From Blastocatellia bacterium (GTDB lineage: Bacteria; Acidobacteriota; Blastocatellia; Pyrinomonadales; Pyrinomonadaceae): DNA of 64,000 nt. The stretch spans positions 634,320 through 698,319 of the forward strand of contig PMSM01000006.1 of NCBI GenBank assembly GCA_003168335.1, read 5' to 3'. The notes beneath the pieces were generated by a model that saw nothing but the letters and a program-made list of their open reading frames with translations, made no database searches and was not told where the DNA came from. Each line of letters begins with the position of its first letter. The stretch's first letter is position 1. The translations under genes and the position numbers were made by a program. Positions 42,575-52,063 of this stretch are shown one piece after another.

Positions 42575-44296
42575 CTATTTGCGAACAAAACCCCGCCGTT
42601 GCAAAGAATCCAGAATCAGTCGCGCGTTGGCCTCGGCCGAATTGCGGGAGGTGTCCAAAGTGATCTCAGGATTGAGTGGCATCTCGTACGGATCATCGAT
42701 GCCCGTGAAGTTCTTGATTTCTCCCCTGCGCGCCTGGGCATAGATGCCTTTGGTGTCGCGTTGTTCGCATACCTCCAAAGGTGTGTCGACAAAGATCTCA
42801 ATGAAGCGATCGGCGCCCACCAGGTTACGCACATCATTACGCGTCGCGCGATACGGACTGACAGCAGCGCAGACAGCCACGCCGCCATGCCGGACAATTT
42901 CTGAGGCGACGAAGCCAATGCGTCTGATGTTTATGTCTCGATCTTCTTTGCTGAATCCAAGTCCCTTGGAAAGATTCGTGCGCACAACGTCGCCATCCAA
43001 TACAGTTGCCTGACGCCCGTGTTCGAGCAATAACTCAGTCAGGATTTCAGCGGTAGTTGATTTGCCCGCACCGCTCAGTCCGGTAAACCAGATGCAGACA
43101 CCCTGCCGGTGACGGGGCGGATAGGCCTCCCCCAGGATCTGCGCGATCTCGGGGCGGGTGAACCATTCCGGCAGGGCTTTCCCTTTGTTCAAATAGTCTT
43201 CACGAACTTGAGTGCCTGAAAGAGTTGTACCCCTGGCCGGAGGCGAAATCCTCGACGTCTCCTCGTAACGATCCTCTGCCGGCAAATAAACCAGTTCCTG
43301 GAAAGGGATGACGCCTACGCCGAGCTCCTGACTGAATTGCTCAACCATCTCTTGCGCATCATAGGGTCCATAAAATGGCCGGCCGGCAGAGTTTTTCCCA
43401 GGGCTCGCGTGGTCACGACCAACGATCAAATAGTTCGCGCCATAGTTGCGCCGAATCAGCGCATGCCATAAAGCCTCTCTCGGTCCGGCCATCCGCATGG
43501 CGAGCGGTAGTAGCGCCAGCAGGATTCGCTCCTTATCATAGTAGCGTTCGGCCAGCACCTTATACGTTCGCACGCGAGTGTAATGATCGATGTCGCCCGG
43601 CTTCGTCATCCCGACGACCGGATGCAGGAGTAATACTCCATTCACTTGAACGGTGGCGCGCTTGGTCAACTCCTCATGCGCCCGGTGCAAGGGATTCCGC
43701 GTTTGGAAAGCGACGACGTTCGCATTCTCGAGGCCTGCAAGCCTGGCTCGTACTTCTGCCGGCGTTAGCCGCAAGTCCAGAAAGTCGTAATACCGCGGGA
43801 GGTCTAACACGCGCAGACGGCCGGAAATATTCAACTTGCCCCAACGCTGCATCTCGGCCACCAAAGGGTGCTTTGGATCCGTCGTGCCGAAGATCTTCTC
43901 TGAGGTTTCTTCTAAGTTCCAGTCATAGATCTCTTCGATGGTCAGGATGGCGAGCAATTCATTTTTTGAATTCCGAAGTGCAACATCGCGATCCAGATGT
44001 ATATCTGAACTCGCATTTACCGGCAGGGTTACGGGAATTGGAAAGATATGCCCGCTACTCAGACGCACCTCATCAAGGATGCAGCGATAGTCCCGCTCGC
44101 CCACAAAGGAATTGAGCGGAGAAAACGCACCACAACTGAGCAATTGAAGATCACAAACTGAACGATCAGAGATCTGAATCGAAGGAAGATGATTCGCATA
44201 TTCTCTGAGCTCATCCCTCGCTTCGGGAGGCACTGTCAGGTCGATCAGTTTCTCGCCATACGGTGGAATCAATTTGAAACCAGGTGCTTCTGTCAA
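42575..44296 (-). CDS. sat/cysC: Bifunctional sulfate adenylyltransferase / adenylylsulfate kinase
   Basis: It makes PAPS from sulfate and two ATP. The N-terminal sulfurylase (residues 1-385) has QTRNPLHRAH at 198-207 with the HxxH-type nucleotide site, LLLHPVVGMTKPGDI and VGRDHASPGKNS. The C-terminal APS kinase (395-573) has the P-loop GLSGAGKST at 406-414, DGDVVRTNLSKGLGFSKEDR and FVDTPLEVCEQRDTKG. Both active sites look complete. The TTG start overlaps the stop codon of the sulfotransferase gene upstream, so PAPS supply and use are translationally coupled. No cysD/N, cysH or sulfite reductase genes are near, so the product is probably for sulfation rather than assimilation. Confidence 0.95.
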   Translation of the reverse strand: MTEAPGFKLIPPYGEKLIDLTVPPEARDELREYANHLPSIQISDRSVCDLQLLSCGAFSPLNSFVGERDYRCILDEVRLSSGHIFPIPVTLPVNASSDIHLDRDVALRNSKNELLAILTIEEIYDWNLEETSEKIFGTTDPKHPLVAEMQRWGKLNISGRLRVLDLPRYYDFLDLRLTPAEVRARLAGLENANVVAFQTRNPLHRAHEELTKRATVQVNGVLLLHPVVGMTKPGDIDHYTRVRTYKVLAERYYDKERILLALLPLAMRMAGPREALWHALIRRNYGANYLIVGRDHASPGKNSAGRPFYGPYDAQEMVEQFSQELGVGVIPFQELVYLPAEDRYEETSRISPPARGTTLSGTQVREDYLNKGKALPEWFTRPEIAQILGEAYPPRHRQGVCIWFTGLSGAGKSTTAEILTELLLEHGRQATVLDGDVVRTNLSKGLGFSKEDRDINIRRIGFVASEIVRHGGVAVCAAVSPYRATRNDVRNLVGADRFIEIFVDTPLEVCEQRDTKGIYAQARRGEIKNFTGIDDPYEMPLNPEITLDTSRNSAEANARLILDSLQRRGFVRK

Positions 44297-45081
44297 TTTG
44301 TTACACCAACAGCTTCGCGGTAGTTAGCTTCCTGGCACAGCATCTGGTAGAGATTCGAGATCGCCGGATCAACCATTTCGTCAACTGGGCTTTCACGAAA
44401 CCGGTGATGACGAAGCTTCTCTGAAATCGCAAGAATGCTTCGCTCAATCATTTCCGTTGAAGGCGAAATTTCCAGAAAACTCAAGACCCGTCGTAACTCT
44501 GCTTCCGCATCCTGAAAGTACGACTCGTAATGGGTGACGATGCGATCTGTAGGAAGCGTAGAAGTGACTATGTTCTGGTTATAGATCAGCCATAAGTTGA
44601 GGCCGGTCGCATTCGGCGTGTATTCGCGGTCGCGCAATGAGTAAAATACCTCGCCAGGATTTCTGACGCACAGAACGACTTTCAGTTTCGAACCGGAGCC
44701 ATCCCAAAAAGGGATGGTGAGCCCACCCAGGCTGATCCAAAAAGGAAGCGTCAGACTCGTGCGCGGATCTTTCCATCCCCAGGGTTCATGATTTCGAAAT
44801 TCTTCCAGCAACGTTTCAGCCTTGGCGCGCAGACAACTGAATCTTTCATCTTCCGCCCAGCCATCCGTGACGATCGGCGGCAGATCCCACCTACCACCCA
44901 GTTTCGCAAGCAGAGCATCGTTTAGAGTTAAGAACTTTTGATTCTCCCAATAGCCGCTGCGATTGTCGTGCGTTGCGGGCATCAGATCCTGTTCTGCTCC
45001 CAGGTACAGACCGCAAAGGCGCAATAGATTAGCAACCAAAGAGGTGCCTGATCGATGCATTCCCGTAATGCAAACCGGCAT
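44293..45081 (-). CDS. Sulfotransferase family protein
   Basis: The PAPS-binding loop CITGMHRSGTSLVANLLRLC begins at residue 4, with GMHRSGTS at 7-14. Later PWGWKDPRTSLTLPFW and VLCVRNPGEVFYSLRDR carry the residues that contact the 3'-phosphate of PAPS. 262 residues is a usual length for bacterial carbohydrate sulfotransferases. The gene is directly upstream of the PAPS-forming enzyme with overlapping stop and start. It would transfer sulfate to a sugar of the surface glycan in the cytoplasm, before export. The acceptor is unknown. Confidence 0.88.
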   Translation of the reverse strand: MPVCITGMHRSGTSLVANLLRLCGLYLGAEQDLMPATHDNRSGYWENQKFLTLNDALLAKLGGRWDLPPIVTDGWAEDERFSCLRAKAETLLEEFRNHEPWGWKDPRTSLTLPFWISLGGLTIPFWDGSGSKLKVVLCVRNPGEVFYSLRDREYTPNATGLNLWLIYNQNIVTSTLPTDRIVTHYESYFQDAEAELRRVLSFLEISPSTEMIERSILAISEKLRHHRFRESPVDEMVDPAISNLYQMLCQEANYREAVGVTN

Positions 45082-45475
45082 TAGTGCGTTCCCCGCTGTT
45101 CAGCTCCCATGAACGTGCGCCGGCAGGCCAGGCTCTGCTGCTTCAACCATTCTAAAAAGCCGTGATCTTCTCTTTCGTCGCTAACACACATCGCGCTGAC
45201 GTCTTGTGTCTCTTGTTTTCGGCCAGTCGGCCTGAGCTAAGCAGGAATACCAGTTGACTCTGGATCCTGAGATTATGATAAGCCGGAAAGATAGTCCTTC
45301 CCTCAAAGGAGACCCTTGGTGTCTCTTATATATCTTGCCCGGCCATCGCTATGCAACCGCGGACGAGTCCACGGCACCACCAGATACTCTCTAATAATCT
45401 CTTACGATCCTGGTTGTTAAAGCGATTAGCACGGTATAGCATAGGCCAAGTCCAGGAAGCTAAGCGATTCGACGG
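45082..45475. other. 394-base divergent gap between sulfotransferase and giant glycosyltransferase genes
   Basis: This should hold two divergent promoters. I see no convincing -35/-10 pair, palindromic operator or RNA gene. Short AT-rich stretches occur at about 45275 and 45430-45445 (TATAGCATAGG). No frame here has coding character. Confidence 0.4.
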
Positions 45476-48400
45476 ATGCCCAAGTTCAACCCTCTCGATC
45501 ATCCCATCTGCTTTTCCTATCCACTGAGGCTTTCGGCAACGGCTGAGGTCGCACACGTGTCGTTCGCGATGACGCTCGTGGATCTCCTGCGACCTCGCAC
45601 GATTGTAGACTTGGACGCCACGGATGGAATCTTGTACTCCGCGTTTTGTCAGGCAGTCCGAGAGCTGAGCCTGGAGACTCGCTGTTATGGTACCAGCACC
45701 GGCCATCCCGCGGGCGACGACTCGAAATCTAAGGCGGCGTTCGCAGATTGGAAAAAAGCGCACGACGATTTGTACGCCGGCTTCTCTCGCCTAATCCCGC
45801 AAATAATAACCGACGGAACCGACCTCTTCGCTCAAGACTCAATCGACCTGTTACATCTCAATGGTGAGTGGTCATACGAATCCGCCAGGCTTGAGTTTGA
45901 GAAGTGGCTGCCAAAACTCAGTGAAAGGGGCGTCGTCCTTCTAAGCCGCACTAGCTTTCATAAGGGCGAGCATGGAATTTGGAAACTGTGGGAAGGGCTT
46001 AGACCCAAATATGAGCATTTTGAATATGGGCACGATGGTGGATTGGGACTTATCGCTATCGGTGCAGATGTTCCTTCAGGCCTCCGACAATTATTAGATG
46101 CTCGCGAACCAGAGATCTCATTAATAAGGGAATTCTTTCGCCAACAGGGACAGCGATTAAGACATGGGGCAAACGGCGAGGGAGAACTGTCAAGCAACCG
46201 TCATGGGCTCCAGGCAAGAGAGAGAGCGCTTGAGCTGCTGTCGGCCGGCTTGGCTGCGAGAACCAAAGAGGTCGACGAGCGAAAAAGAGCTTTCGATTCA
46301 ATTTTGGCTGAACTGCAAGCGACCCAGCGAGTTTTCCAAATAGCGGAAAAGTCATTGGCGGAAACGCGCGAGGAACTCGATGCCACGTCATCTGACCTTG
46401 AAACTACCTCCGGCCGGTTAGAGTCGATCCTTCAGTCCCGGGCATGGCTATGGGTAACTCGCTACGGTCGAATTAAGAACTGGCTACTCGGACCGCCATC
46501 GTTGCAGCCATTCGGTCTGGGCTTAAGAGCAGGCATCGATACCAGGATTCCCGAGGATATAACTGTTGGTAAAGGAAGCGCCCTCTACATTTCAGGGTGG
46601 TGTTATCACGCCGAACAAAGAATCAGGAGCGTACACATATTAGTCGCCGGAAATAAGCATCCTGTAAAAGCATCGCGTATGGCGCGCGAGGACGTCCTAG
46701 ATGATCAGTTTCCCGATCCAGACAGGCTGGGTAACAGCTACCGAAGCGGTTTTTGGACAATCCTCAGTCTTCCGGAAATCGGGGAGCCGGTCGAGGCGCC
46801 ACTCGCGCTGCAGGTAACTTTGGCTGATGGGTCGATTTGCCAGGAAGAATTAACTGTCTTAAAACTCAGACCGGAAAGCGAGAGCCCGAAGCGGCTTTCC
46901 CTGCCAGGGCTCAAAGCGAATGTTGCTGAGCCTTTGGTGGCGATCTGCATGACGACCTACAATCCGCGGATTGATCTTTTTGTCAGGCAAATTCAATCCA
47001 TAATCAATCAGACTTACACGAACTGGGTATGCGTAATCAGTGATGACGATTCGCGTCAGGAGATCCTCGAACAGATAAGAACGATCAGCAGCCGCGACAG
47101 TCGATTTTATGTTTTCCAGGGTTCGGCGAGATTGGGCTTTTATCATAACTTTGAAAGAAGTATCTCCCTGGCCCCCAGCGAAGCCGAATTCATTGCCCTT
47201 TCGGACCAGGACGATTTCTGGCATCCGGACAAGCTGCAAACGTTGCTGTCCCAATTCGATGACCAGACCACGCTGGTTTATTCCGACATGAATATCGTCG
47301 ACGACAATGGAACGCAGCTCGCCACGACTTACTGGACCACGCGACCGAACAACTATAGAAACTTTGCTTCGCTGCTAATGGCGAACACCGTCACCGGCGC
47401 GGCATCAATCTTTCACCGGCGCCTATTGCCTTATATTCTTCCGTTTCCTGAAAAGATTGGCAGCCCTTATCACGACCACTGGATCGCGTGCGCGGCTCTT
47501 GCGGTGGGCGAGATCAAGTACGTCGATCGGCCCTTGTATGACTACGTTCAGCATTCCGGTAATGCTCTTGGGCACTATGTGCCGGAAAGAAGAAACCTGC
47601 GGCAAAAGGCTCGAGGTGCAGCCTTGGCGCTGATGTACATCAAGAATTGGCTATGGGTGAGCCTCGCGAATTGGAAAACGGTCTATTTTTACGATCTGAT
47701 GAGGGAGCAACTCATGTGTAAGGTGCTTGAACTCAGATGTGAGCAGCATCTTACAAAGGCCAAAAGAAGAGCCCTCTCGCTTATAACGCACGTAGATGAA
47801 TCGCTCTTGGCTTTCGCCTGGATGGCGACCCGCGGACTAAAAGACGGCGGCCGCCGTCGTGAGACGCTGGGCGCAGAACGAGTCTTTCTGCTCGCCACGA
47901 TATGGAAGGAGTATGCATACTTCAGACTATGGCTCGGCGATGGCGCAGTCGAGCGTAAACGTGCGATTGCCGCTCCGCCGGAAACGAGTGTCAAACCGCC
48001 GCCCTTGGTGCAGAAATTCGCGCAGGTTCAGTTCACACAACAAAAGATTGCCCCTCTCGCACTAAAGGCGTCTGCGACTGCCACCAGGCGGCTAAACCTG
48101 CTAATTCCCTATATTGATCTAAAACACTTCTTTGGCGGTTACATTACAAAACTTAATTTGGCCCGCCGTCTGGCTGAGGCAGGATTCAACGTCCGAATCA
48201 TTATTGTCGACATCTGTGACTATCTGCCGTCGGTGTGGAGACGCCAACTACAATCCTACGACGGCCTCGAGCGGCTCTTCGACAAAGTGGAAACTGTCTA
48301 TGCTTATGACCGCTCAAAGCTTTTGGAAGTAAGCGCAGATGACGTATTCGTCGCCACCACTTGGTGGACAGCTCACATCGCCCACCACGCCGCGAACGCT

Positions 48401-49273
48401 TTACAAAAATCCAGATTTATTTACTTAATCCAGGAGTACGAACCATTCACTTTTCCAATGGGAACGTTTGCCTCGCTCGCTCACCAAACCTACAGCTTTC
48501 CGCATTACGCAATTTTTTCGACCGAGTTACTGCGCGACTATTTTCGGAGAAATGAAATTGGCGTTTTCTCCACGGGCGTTGCCAGCGGCGAGCAAGATTC
48601 CATCTCATTTCAGAACTGCATTACTTCGGTCGGTGAAGTGAGGCGGGAAGACATCGCGGGCCGGACCCCCAAAAGGCTGCTCTTCTATGCACGTCCTGAA
48701 GCTCATGCTGCGCGGAATATGTTTGAGATAGCTACTCTGGCTCTGTCCGAAGCAATCCGCTCGGGATATTTTCAAGGGGAATGGGAATTCTATGGCATAG
48801 GAACCGTGGGACCAATCGCGAAGGTAGAACTAGCGGATGGCATTCACATGACATTGCTGCCACGTCAAAGCCAGGAGGATTATCGCGACATACTGCGGCA
48901 GCACGATCTCGGATTGAGCCTTATGTACACTCCACATCCTAGTCTGGTGCCGATCGAAATGGCGGCGGCGGGAATGCTGGTCGTGACCAATACCTATGCG
49001 AACAAAACGCAAGAGCGGCTGAGCGAGATTTCCTCCAACATCATCGGCGCGGAACCGACTATTGAAGATGTAACACTCAAGCTGAAAGAAGCGGCAACTA
49101 ATATTGAGGACTATGATCGCCGCGTAAAAGGCTCAGAGGTGAGATGGAGCACGAATTGGCATGAAACATTTAGCGAGGCTTTCATGGATCGCGTTGAGGA
49201 TTTCGTGAGGACTGTGCGTAATGATACAAGTGAGGGTAACAGTCTCGTTAGTCCCAGGGGAGTCGATGGGTAA
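45476..49273 (+). CDS. Giant multidomain glycosyltransferase: methyltransferase-like, GT2 and WsaF-like GT
   Basis: Four parts are seen in 1265 residues. Residues 15-215 are a methyltransferase-24-like fold (TIVDLDATDGILYSAFCQAV, IDLLHLNGEWSYESARLEFE) whose motif I is degenerate, with LDATDG where GxGxG is expected. Residues 235-320 are a coiled coil ending in SRAWLWVTRYGRIKNWL. Residues 360-465 are a small beta domain. Residues 480-720 are a GT2 domain (VAICMTTYNPRIDLFVRQIQ, DDDSRQEIL, FIALSDQDDFWHPDKL). Residues 870-1235 are a GT-B enzyme of WsaF type (LIPYIDLKHFFGGYITKLNL, YLIQEYEPFTFPMGTFASLA, LSLMYTPHPSLVPIEMAAAG). One chain could add two sugars in sequence, as capsule or S-layer glycan synthases do. 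Confidence 0.88.
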   Translation: MPKFNPLDHPICFSYPLRLSATAEVAHVSFAMTLVDLLRPRTIVDLDATDGILYSAFCQAVRELSLETRCYGTSTGHPAGDDSKSKAAFADWKKAHDDLYAGFSRLIPQIITDGTDLFAQDSIDLLHLNGEWSYESARLEFEKWLPKLSERGVVLLSRTSFHKGEHGIWKLWEGLRPKYEHFEYGHDGGLGLIAIGADVPSGLRQLLDAREPEISLIREFFRQQGQRLRHGANGEGELSSNRHGLQARERALELLSAGLAARTKEVDERKRAFDSILAELQATQRVFQIAEKSLAETREELDATSSDLETTSGRLESILQSRAWLWVTRYGRIKNWLLGPPSLQPFGLGLRAGIDTRIPEDITVGKGSALYISGWCYHAEQRIRSVHILVAGNKHPVKASRMAREDVLDDQFPDPDRLGNSYRSGFWTILSLPEIGEPVEAPLALQVTLADGSICQEELTVLKLRPESESPKRLSLPGLKANVAEPLVAICMTTYNPRIDLFVRQIQSIINQTYTNWVCVISDDDSRQEILEQIRTISSRDSRFYVFQGSARLGFYHNFERSISLAPSEAEFIALSDQDDFWHPDKLQTLLSQFDDQTTLVYSDMNIVDDNGTQLATTYWTTRPNNYRNFASLLMANTVTGAASIFHRRLLPYILPFPEKIGSPYHDHWIACAALAVGEIKYVDRPLYDYVQHSGNALGHYVPERRNLRQKARGAALALMYIKNWLWVSLANWKTVYFYDLMREQLMCKVLELRCEQHLTKAKRRALSLITHVDESLLAFAWMATRGLKDGGRRRETLGAERVFLLATIWKEYAYFRLWLGDGAVERKRAIAAPPETSVKPPPLVQKFAQVQFTQQKIAPLALKASATATRRLNLLIPYIDLKHFFGGYITKLNLARRLAEAGFNVRIIIVDICDYLPSVWRRQLQSYDGLERLFDKVETVYAYDRSKLLEVSADDVFVATTWWTAHIAHHAANALQKSRFIYLIQEYEPFTFPMGTFASLAHQTYSFPHYAIFSTELLRDYFRRNEIGVFSTGVASGEQDSISFQNCITSVGEVRREDIAGRTPKRLLFYARPEAHAARNMFEIATLALSEAIRSGYFQGEWEFYGIGTVGPIAKVELADGIHMTLLPRQSQEDYRDILRQHDLGLSLMYTPHPSLVPIEMAAAGMLVVTNTYANKTQERLSEISSNIIGAEPTIEDVTLKLKEAATNIEDYDRRVKGSEVRWSTNWHETFSEAFMDRVEDFVRTVRNDTSEGNSLVSPRGVDG

Positions 49274-50066
49274 TTCATCAGCTAACATTTATGATCTGAT
49301 GCCGCCCGAAGAACTGATGTTCGTGGGAGGCGGACTCGATAATTTCATGGTCATCGGAGAGGCCTTTGTCCGCGACTTCCAAACTCGTTGCCGTCTGCAG
49401 CCGAACGAGAGAGTGCTCGATGTCGGCTGCGGCGTTGGTCGAATCGCGATACCGCTGACCGCGTTCCTGAACAGCGAAGCCCGCTACGAAGGCTTCGACG
49501 TCGTTCCAGAGGGTATCGAATGGTGCCAGAAAAACATCAGTTCGCGTTACCCGAATTTTCACTTTCGCCTCGCCGATATCTATAACAAGCAATATCACCC
49601 GTCGGGCACACAAGCTTCGAGATATCGCTTCCCTTATGAAGACTCGTCATTTGATTTCATTTGTCTCGCTTCGGTTTTCACGCACATGCTTCCCAAAGAC
49701 ATGAAAAACTACTTCCGCGAAATTTCGAGAGTCCTAGCGATCGGCGGGCGATGCATGATTACATTTTTTCTGCTGAACGAAGAATCTCTGACGGCGCTGA
49801 ATGCCGGGAAAAGCACGCTCAGTTTCGATCACCGTTTTCGACATTATCGAATTCACAGTCTGGAAACACCTGAGGGCGCAATCTCCTATGACGAGAAGTG
49901 TGTTCTAAAACTCTACGGGGTTAATGCATTGGAAATCGAACCGCCGATTCTGCATGGTGTATGGTCCGGAAGGGATTCGGCATACCTGGGCTATCAGGAC
50001 ATCATTATCGCGCACAAAACCGAACAGGGTCTGCTGCAAAAAGCAAAGTCATTCTTTCAATCTTGA
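49266..50066 (+). CDS. Class I SAM-dependent methyltransferase
   Basis: The ATG at 49266 follows GGGGAG at the right distance and overlaps the end of the giant gene by eight bases; an upstream GTG-type start is not needed. Motif I is VLDVGCGVGRIAIPL at about residues 48-62, motif II YEGFDVVPEGIEWCQ, and SFDFICLASVFTHMLPKDM with a later GGRCMITFFLL complete the fold. It is probably a sugar O-methyltransferase acting with the glycosyltransferase encoded just before it. The two are almost certainly cotranscribed. Confidence 0.87.
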   Translation: MGNSSANIYDLMPPEELMFVGGGLDNFMVIGEAFVRDFQTRCRLQPNERVLDVGCGVGRIAIPLTAFLNSEARYEGFDVVPEGIEWCQKNISSRYPNFHFRLADIYNKQYHPSGTQASRYRFPYEDSSFDFICLASVFTHMLPKDMKNYFREISRVLAIGGRCMITFFLLNEESLTALNAGKSTLSFDHRFRHYRIHSLETPEGAISYDEKCVLKLYGVNALEIEPPILHGVWSGRDSAYLGYQDIIIAHKTEQGLLQKAKSFFQS

Positions 50067-50090
50067 GTTTCACAATTCGTTATACTCTTG

Positions 50091-50921
50091 ATGATTAAGA
50101 TTCTCTTAAAGGAATCTCGTGACGATCTCAGGACGTTACTTGGAAAACGCGAACTGCGGCGCGGCTTGCTTACTGGTTCTTTCAATTTTGGCTTTTGCCC
50201 GATTTGTGAAACCAAAACTGTCTTCATAATCCGCAAAGACTGGCTGCGCGATTTCTATCATTGCGCGCGGTGCGGCAGCATTCCGCGCTGGAGAGCGCTC
50301 GTTTATGTATTGCAGACTTATTTTCCAAACTGGCGAGAGTTGCGAATGCACGAATCGTCGCCCGGCGGCGCTTCTTCCGAGAAGTTGAAACGCGAATGTC
50401 AGAAATATGTGGCGTCGCACTTCTTTTCGGACGTCGCCCCGGGACGGATGAAGGATGGTTTTCGGTGCGAGAATCTCGAGCAGCAGACATTCGCAGATGC
50501 AGAATTTGACTTGGTCGTCACTCAGGACGTATTTGAGCACATTCTCAATCCCGGGCAGGCATTCTCTGAGATCGCCCGCACTCTGAAACCGGGCGCCGCC
50601 CATGTTTTCACTGTTCCCTGGTATTACTGGAAACCAACGCTGGTAAGGGCCGTCGAGGAAAACGGCGCCATCCAACATTTAGAGAATCCGGATTATCACG
50701 GAAATCCGATCGATCCGAATGGTTCACTGGTGGTTACTGAGTGGGGCCGGGACTTTTGTGATTTCATTTACAAACACTCAGGCATGACCACAACGGTGGT
50801 GCGAATCCAGGATAAGTATCGTGGCATTCAGGCGGAGTTCATCGAAGTGTTCATTAGTCGAAAGCCCGTCGAAAAAGATGCGCCGATTAAGAACGAGTCG
50901 GCAGATATGGAAACTGGATAA
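50091..50921 (+). CDS. Class I methyltransferase with N-terminal zinc ribbon
   Basis: Residues 35-65 contain CPICETK and, 22 residues later, CARCGS, a zinc-ribbon arrangement often found at the front of methyltransferase-11 proteins. The catalytic domain lacks a clear GxGxG loop but has FDLVVTQDVFEHILNPGQAF and SEIARTLKPGAAHVFTVPWY, the usual distal motifs. A TATACT box (about 50081-50086) lies a few bases before the start, so a local leaderless promoter is possible. A TTG one codon upstream is another start. It lies 24 bases past the previous methyltransferase gene. Confidence 0.8.
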   Translation: MIKILLKESRDDLRTLLGKRELRRGLLTGSFNFGFCPICETKTVFIIRKDWLRDFYHCARCGSIPRWRALVYVLQTYFPNWRELRMHESSPGGASSEKLKRECQKYVASHFFSDVAPGRMKDGFRCENLEQQTFADAEFDLVVTQDVFEHILNPGQAFSEIARTLKPGAAHVFTVPWYYWKPTLVRAVEENGAIQHLENPDYHGNPIDPNGSLVVTEWGRDFCDFIYKHSGMTTTVVRIQDKYRGIQAEFIEVFISRKPVEKDAPIKNESADMETG

Positions 50922-51095
50922 CGCACTTGATTGCCAAGGTCCGAGAATAGATCCGGGCGCGTTGACTACCTGCGTGGTTTTAAGTAATGGCATATGGCTT
51001 TAGTAAGCTCAAACGCCTTTTTCAAGTAGTGGAATCACGTTGAAGCTTGAAAAAGGGACGAAGAGTTTCACTGGTAAGTAAGATACGCGAACACC

Positions 51096-52049
51096 ATGAA
51101 AGACCTGTTGGGAAAATCCAGTCGATATGTATCGAGACTGAAAAGCGCCGCGCATCGACGCCGGATGAACCGCCAGCAGGAGGAAGTCGTGGCCCTGGCT
51201 TCTTCCGCCCAGCGGCCCGACCTGGCATTCGGCAGGTTGAGTGACGAGTTGTGGCTGTGGGCGAATACCGCCGGTTACCGAGAACACCAGGTGATCCGAG
51301 ACATCCTGCCGGCCATGCCGGATGAAAAGACGCAAGCGCGATTCACCGGACTTCAAGGCGATGAAACGATGGTTCGCGCATTTGACGCTTATGCTCTCGT
51401 CAAACAGCTCTGTGAAAAATATGTGGGCCGGATTTCCGCGTTGCAATGTATTCTGGACTTTGGCTGTGGTTGGGGCAGAATGGTGAGATTCTTTCTCAAG
51501 GATCTCGATCCTTCCCGAATCTGGGGGGCCGATTGTCTCAGCAGCATCATCGAGGTCTGTCAACAAACTAATAGGTGGTGTAATTTTCGCGTCGTTGAAC
51601 CGCTGCCTCCAACCACTTTTCCGGACGAGATGTTCGATTTGATTTACAGCTATTCGGTCTTCTCTCATCTTTCAGAAGATGCTCATAAGAAGTGGCTGCT
51701 TGAGTTCAATCGCATCCTGAAACCAGGCGGCCTGCTTATTACTACCACAAGGGGACGCCAGTTCATTGAGTACTGCCATACCTTGAGAGAGCTGGACGCT
51801 TATCCGCCGCAGGCAGTCGCTACGGCATTTCCAAACACTGAGCAAACTTTGTCTGACTACGACAACGGAAGGTATTGCCATCATCCCCTCGGCGGCGGCG
51901 ATATCCTGGATGCCTCTTTCTTTGGAGAGACTTGTATTCCAAAAGGCTACGTCCTGGATCAGTGGACGAGGGATTTCACTTTCCTGGAATATATTGAGGG
52001 TCCTGATCTGCACTCACAGAATACTATCGTGGTGAAGAAATTCACTTGA
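51096..52049 (+). CDS. Class I SAM-dependent methyltransferase
   Basis: Motif I is ILDFGCGWGRMVRFFLKDL at about residues 125-143. MFDLIYSYSVFSHLSEDAH and RILKPGGLLITTTRGRQFIE are the later motifs. The N-terminal 100 residues are helical (QRPDLAFGRLSDELWLWANT, then a segment ending in QGDETMVRAFDAYALVKQLC) and probably bind the acceptor. The ATG at 51096 gives a basic first 25 residues, perhaps peripheral to the membrane. It converges on the methyltransferase gene at 52064. Confidence 0.87.
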   Translation: MKDLLGKSSRYVSRLKSAAHRRRMNRQQEEVVALASSAQRPDLAFGRLSDELWLWANTAGYREHQVIRDILPAMPDEKTQARFTGLQGDETMVRAFDAYALVKQLCEKYVGRISALQCILDFGCGWGRMVRFFLKDLDPSRIWGADCLSSIIEVCQQTNRWCNFRVVEPLPPTTFPDEMFDLIYSYSVFSHLSEDAHKKWLLEFNRILKPGGLLITTTRGRQFIEYCHTLRELDAYPPQAVATAFPNTEQTLSDYDNGRYCHHPLGGGDILDASFFGETCIPKGYVLDQWTRDFTFLEYIEGPDLHSQNTIVVKKFT

Positions 52050-52063
52050 ACTTCACCGGCCGA

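Noticed and set aside
43375-44115. Plus-strand frame of 246 codons opposite the ATP sulfurylase gene
   Set aside because: Composition is Arg/Ser/Pro-rich without any family similarity; it is a shadow of the minus-strand gene.
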